Below, piece after piece: positions 3,321-5,720 of a stretch of DNA of 5,720 bases. Every line of letters starts with the position of its first letter. Position 1 is the first letter of the stretch. Both the position numbers and the translations under genes were made by a program. A model generated the notes under the pieces. It had not been told where the DNA came from. It worked only from the letters and a program-made list of their open reading frames with translations, and did not search any database. Source of the stretch: Candidatus Tayloriibacteriota bacterium (GTDB lineage Bacteria; Patescibacteriota; Minisyncoccia; Phycocordibacterales; PALSA-1337); NCBI GenBank assembly GCA_023269245.1, contig JAHFMB010000063.1, positions 1-5,720 of the forward strand. The letters are read 5' to 3'.

Positions 3321-5537
3321 ATGGCTCAGTCACCCTTCAAATTAGCCACCCCCTTCGCACCGGCCGGCGACCAGCCAAAGGCCATTTTGTCGTTGGTGGA
3401 AGGACTCAAGAAGGGGCTCGATAGTCAGACCCTGCTCGGTGTCACCGGTTCGGGCAAGACTTTCACCGCCGCCAATGTTATCGCTCAATATGGCAAACCA
3501 ACCCTCGTCATCGCTCACAACAAAACGCTGGCTGCACAGCTTGCGCAGGAGTACCGTGAATTTTTCCCCAACAATGCCGTGCACTATTTCGTTTCGTACT
3601 ATGACTACTATCAGCCAGAAGCCTATATTCCTTCGAGTGATACGTACATTGAGAAGGAAGCAATGATTAACGAGGAAATCGAACGTCTTCGCCATGCATC
3701 TACGCAGGCACTCCTCACGCGCAAGGATGTCATCATTGTGGCTTCAGTTTCTTGTATTTATGGCTTGGGTAGTCCGGAAGAATATGAAAAGGTTAATTTG
3801 AAATTGAAAGTAGGCATGGAACTCTCGCGTGCCGAACTTATCCGTAAGCTGATCGACATTCATTTTGAACGTACCACTGCTGACGTGAACTCGGGTAACT
3901 TCCGCGCCATTGGTAACACCGTGGAGATCATGCCGGTCAACGACAAAACTATTTATCGCCTCGAATACGAAGGCTCGAGCATTTCTGCTATTACTGAACT
4001 CGATCCCGTCTCGCGTTCTGTTCGCGCTACGCATAACACAGTCTTTGTCTTTCCAGCCAAGCACTTTATCTCGACTGATGAACAGAGTGAGCGGGCCTAC
4101 AAGACTATTCAGGCGGAGCTCACCGACCGACTCAAGGAGCTTGAGAAGGCCGGCAAGATGCTGGAAGCAGAGCGTCTCAAGCGTCGCGTCAAATACGACC
4201 TCTCCATGATCAAGGAGATTGGCTACAACAACGGTATTGAGAACTACTCACGACATTTCTCCGGGATGATGCCTGGCGAGCCACCGGATTCGTTGCTTTC
4301 CTATTTTCCAAAAAAGAAGGATCCCAAGACCGGCAAGATGGTGGCGGATTTCCTCACCATCATCGATGAGTCGCACGTGACTATCCCACAGCTCAATGGT
4401 ATGTATGCTGGTGACTTTTCCCGCAAAGACACGCTGGTGGAACACGGCTTTCGTCTGCCATCGGCAAAAGATAACAGACCGCTGAAGTTCAATGAGTTTC
4501 TGGAGCGCGTGGGTCCGATGATTTATACTTCGGCGACGCCGGGCAAATATGAAGCTGAAACCAGTAAGCGCGTAGTTGAACAAGTTATTCGACCTACTGG
4601 ATTGATTGACCCAATCGTTGAAATTAGACCCATTCGGGAGTTTTCGCACATTCCTCCTCAGGGTACGCCGTCGTCCTCTGCTGAGGACGCGGCTCGTTCT
4701 CCCTCGAGCCTTCTCGAATCTGCTGATTCGCCTTCGCTCGGTCCGAAAGCCCCTTCGAAGGAACGTTCAAAAACTCCCTACTTGGGTCAAATCTTTGACT
4801 TCATTGAGGAAGCTCAAAAAACTATAGAAAGTGGCGACCGTGTGATCGCCACCACATTAACCAAAAAAATGGCTGAAGATCTCTCCGAGTTCCTCAAGGA
4901 GAAGAACATCAAGGCAGTGTATCTCCACAGTGATGTGAAGACCATCGAGCGCATCAATATTCTGACTGATTTCCGCAAAGGGAAGTACGATATCGTCGTG
5001 GGCGTCAACCTCCTGCGTGAAGGATTGGATCTGCCCGAAGTCTCGCTCATCGGTATTCTCGATGCTGATAAGGAAGGTTTTTTGCGCAGCGAAACGGCCC
5101 TGATCCAGACCATCGGTCGTGCCGCCCGTAACGCCGCCGGCCGTGTCATTCTCTATGCCGACAATCTGACCGGTTCCATGGATCGCGCCATCAAAGAGAC
5201 CGATCGTCGTCGTGCCCTGCAGATTGCGTATAATAAGGAGCACGGCATCACGCCGATCACCATCAAGAAAGCAATTCATGATATTACCGATCAGCTCAGG
5301 ACCGAACATGAGAAGGCGGTCAATGAGCTGGTGAAGATCGATGAAGAATTGGCGCGCACCAACCCGAAGTTGCTGATGAAGCAGAAGCAGGCGGCCATGG
5401 AAGAGGCGGTCAAGGCGCTGGATTTTGAGACGGCGGCGTTGATACGAGATGAGTTGATTGCTATCGAAAATAAACTGGAGGGGGAGAGGAAGAAGGAGAA
5501 AAAAGCTACGGCGAAGAGGTTGAAGGGGGTAAAATAA
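3321..5537 (+). CDS. uvrB: UvrABC system protein B (excinuclease helicase subunit)
   Basis: Damage-verifying ATPase of nucleotide excision repair: UvrA loads it on DNA, and it holds the lesion for UvrC incision. Visible in order: PAGDQPKAI (14-22), Walker A GVTGSGKT (40-47), the beta-hairpin YYDYYQPEAY (93-102) that grips DNA, Walker B DESH (349-352), TSATPG (motif IV region), TTLTKKMAEDL, GVNLLREGLDLPEV, motif VI QTIGRAARN (596-604) and a C-terminal UVR motif (about 693-720) that contacts UvrC. All key residues are present, so it should be active. At 738 residues it is longer than usual (about 660-680). Most of the excess is an in-frame Ser/Pro-rich insertion at about 439-487, between VEIRP and GQI, described separately. 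ATG 3321 is set by the family N-terminus; no Shine-Dalgarno sequence precedes it. The plus-strand promoter is not clear; TACAAT at 3265-3270 within the inverted repeat is one candidate. No obvious terminator follows. Confidence 0.97.
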   Translation: MAQSPFKLATPFAPAGDQPKAILSLVEGLKKGLDSQTLLGVTGSGKTFTAANVIAQYGKPTLVIAHNKTLAAQLAQEYREFFPNNAVHYFVSYYDYYQPEAYIPSSDTYIEKEAMINEEIERLRHASTQALLTRKDVIIVASVSCIYGLGSPEEYEKVNLKLKVGMELSRAELIRKLIDIHFERTTADVNSGNFRAIGNTVEIMPVNDKTIYRLEYEGSSISAITELDPVSRSVRATHNTVFVFPAKHFISTDEQSERAYKTIQAELTDRLKELEKAGKMLEAERLKRRVKYDLSMIKEIGYNNGIENYSRHFSGMMPGEPPDSLLSYFPKKKDPKTGKMVADFLTIIDESHVTIPQLNGMYAGDFSRKDTLVEHGFRLPSAKDNRPLKFNEFLERVGPMIYTSATPGKYEAETSKRVVEQVIRPTGLIDPIVEIRPIREFSHIPPQGTPSSSAEDAARSPSSLLESADSPSLGPKAPSKERSKTPYLGQIFDFIEEAQKTIESGDRVIATTLTKKMAEDLSEFLKEKNIKAVYLHSDVKTIERINILTDFRKGKYDIVVGVNLLREGLDLPEVSLIGILDADKEGFLRSETALIQTIGRAARNAAGRVILYADNLTGSMDRAIKETDRRRALQIAYNKEHGITPITIKKAIHDITDQLRTEHEKAVNELVKIDEELARTNPKLLMKQKQAAMEEAVKALDFETAALIRDELIAIENKLEGERKKEKKATAKRLKGVK
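4672..4761. repeat. Array of four hairpin-forming inverted repeats inside uvrB
   Basis: Four successive inverted repeats fill this stretch: CGTCCTC/GAGGACG (4672-4678/4683-4689, loop TGCT), GGCTCG/CGAGCC (4691-4696/4705-4710), CGAATC/GATTCG (4715-4720/4725-4730, loop again TGCT) and CCTTCG/CGAAGG (4731-4736/4756-4761). They are one or a few bases apart and the frame stays open. They encode a Ser/Pro/Ala-rich segment absent from ordinary UvrB. The pattern resembles palindromic elements known to sit in-frame in bacterial genes, such as the Rickettsia palindromic elements, but I do not recognise this one. Confidence 0.65.
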
Positions 5538-5564
5538 TGTAGATTTACGACCTTTCCTAGTTTT

Positions 5565-5581
5565 TATAATTATGGTATAAC
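5565..5581 (+). promoter_or_regulatory. Extended -10 promoter for the edge ATPase gene
   Basis: TATGGTATAAC (5571-5581) gives TG-N plus TATAAC, and a consensus TATAAT lies just before it (5565-5570). From the downstream hexamer, transcription would begin near 5588, only a few bases before the ATG at 5592, implying a nearly leaderless mRNA. From the upstream hexamer the leader would be about 15 bases. No Shine-Dalgarno sequence is present. Confidence 0.6.
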
Positions 5582-5591
5582 TCGGTCAACT

Positions 5592-5720
5592 ATGAGATAC
5601 ACTAAATTCACAATTAACAACTTCAAAGGTATCAAGGAAGTTGAACTCGACCTTACAAATAATAGGATATTGACGCTCGTAGGACTTAATGAAAGTGGAA
5701 AAACTACTATACTTGAAGCA
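5592..5720 (+). CDS. P-loop AAA ATPase, RecF/SMC/OLD-like N-terminus (3' end outside window)
   Basis: Only the first 43 codons are visible. They read a short beta strand and the phrase INNFKGIKEVELDL (8-21), then a hydrophobic strand ILTLVG and a Walker A motif GLNESGKTTILEA (31-43). This layout, with 'NF+GI' before a P-loop about 30 residues in, is the N-terminus of ABC-type ATPases of the RecF/SMC group. The NESGKT form is common in OLD-family and AAA_15-type proteins, several of which pair with TOPRIM or other nuclease domains and include anti-phage proteins. Which subfamily cannot be decided without the C-terminus. The start is supported by the motif position and by the promoter immediately upstream, despite the missing Shine-Dalgarno sequence. 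It lies 54 bases after uvrB on the same strand, but its own promoter suggests a separate unit. Confidence 0.8.
   Translation, partial: MRYTKFTINNFKGIKEVELDLTNNRILTLVGLNESGKTTILEA

Noticed and set aside
4672..4761. A CRISPR array or an intron in the uvrB hairpin region.
   Set aside because: The palindromes differ in sequence and are adjacent without unique spacers. The reading frame stays open with no intron-like core or need for splicing to keep the domains intact.
4248..5309. Several long minus-strand frames opposite uvrB.
   Set aside because: They lie entirely inside a gene with full UvrB motif content and are expected antisense shadows.

Overview
The window looks bacterial. I see compact genes, sigma70-like promoters and a good series of intrinsic terminators. 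Two recognisable housekeeping genes flank a middle section of small genes with no family I recognise. A separately encoded C-terminal transketolase half, several orphan small proteins and a mixture of Shine-Dalgarno and SD-less starts would fit a Candidate Phyla Radiation (Patescibacteria) genome or another reduced or uncultured lineage. That placement is inference: no rRNA or clade-diagnostic gene is present.

Layout. 2-847 (+) is the 3' part of a gene for a transketolase C-terminal subunit. 848-1545 has no confident gene but is not empty. It holds an extended -10 promoter (863-873), two overlapping small reading frames and a terminator (1111-1152). After these come a possible 31-codon leader ORF (1201-1296) and a strong terminator (1322-1352) whose 5' arm can instead pair with the end of that leader ORF. 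1546-1947 (+) encodes an orphan Trp-rich 133-residue protein. It is followed by a 3' hairpin and a terminator that lies back to back with the terminator of the convergent minus-strand gene. 2090-2677 (-) encodes a probably exported 195-residue protein. 2819-3187 (-) encodes a 122-residue orphan with its own terminator. That orphan is transcribed divergently from uvrB (3321-5537, +). The 133-base gap between the two starts carries a perfect 12-bp inverted repeat lying on the minus-strand promoter. At the right edge, 5592 onward is the start of a P-loop ATPase of the SMC/RecF/OLD-like AAA type, directly behind an extended -10 promoter.

How they work together. Transketolase belongs to the non-oxidative pentose phosphate pathway and UvrB to nucleotide excision repair; nothing here links them functionally. 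The small genes appear to be single transcription units, each with its own promoter and/or terminator. The points most worth a second look are an in-frame insertion of about 49 codons in uvrB made largely of four consecutive hairpin-forming inverted repeats, the attenuator-like arrangement at 1201-1352, and the palindromic candidate operator upstream of uvrB. The edge ATPase resembles the N-termini of nuclease-linked or defence ATPases, but only 43 codons are visible, so no defence system can be called from this window.
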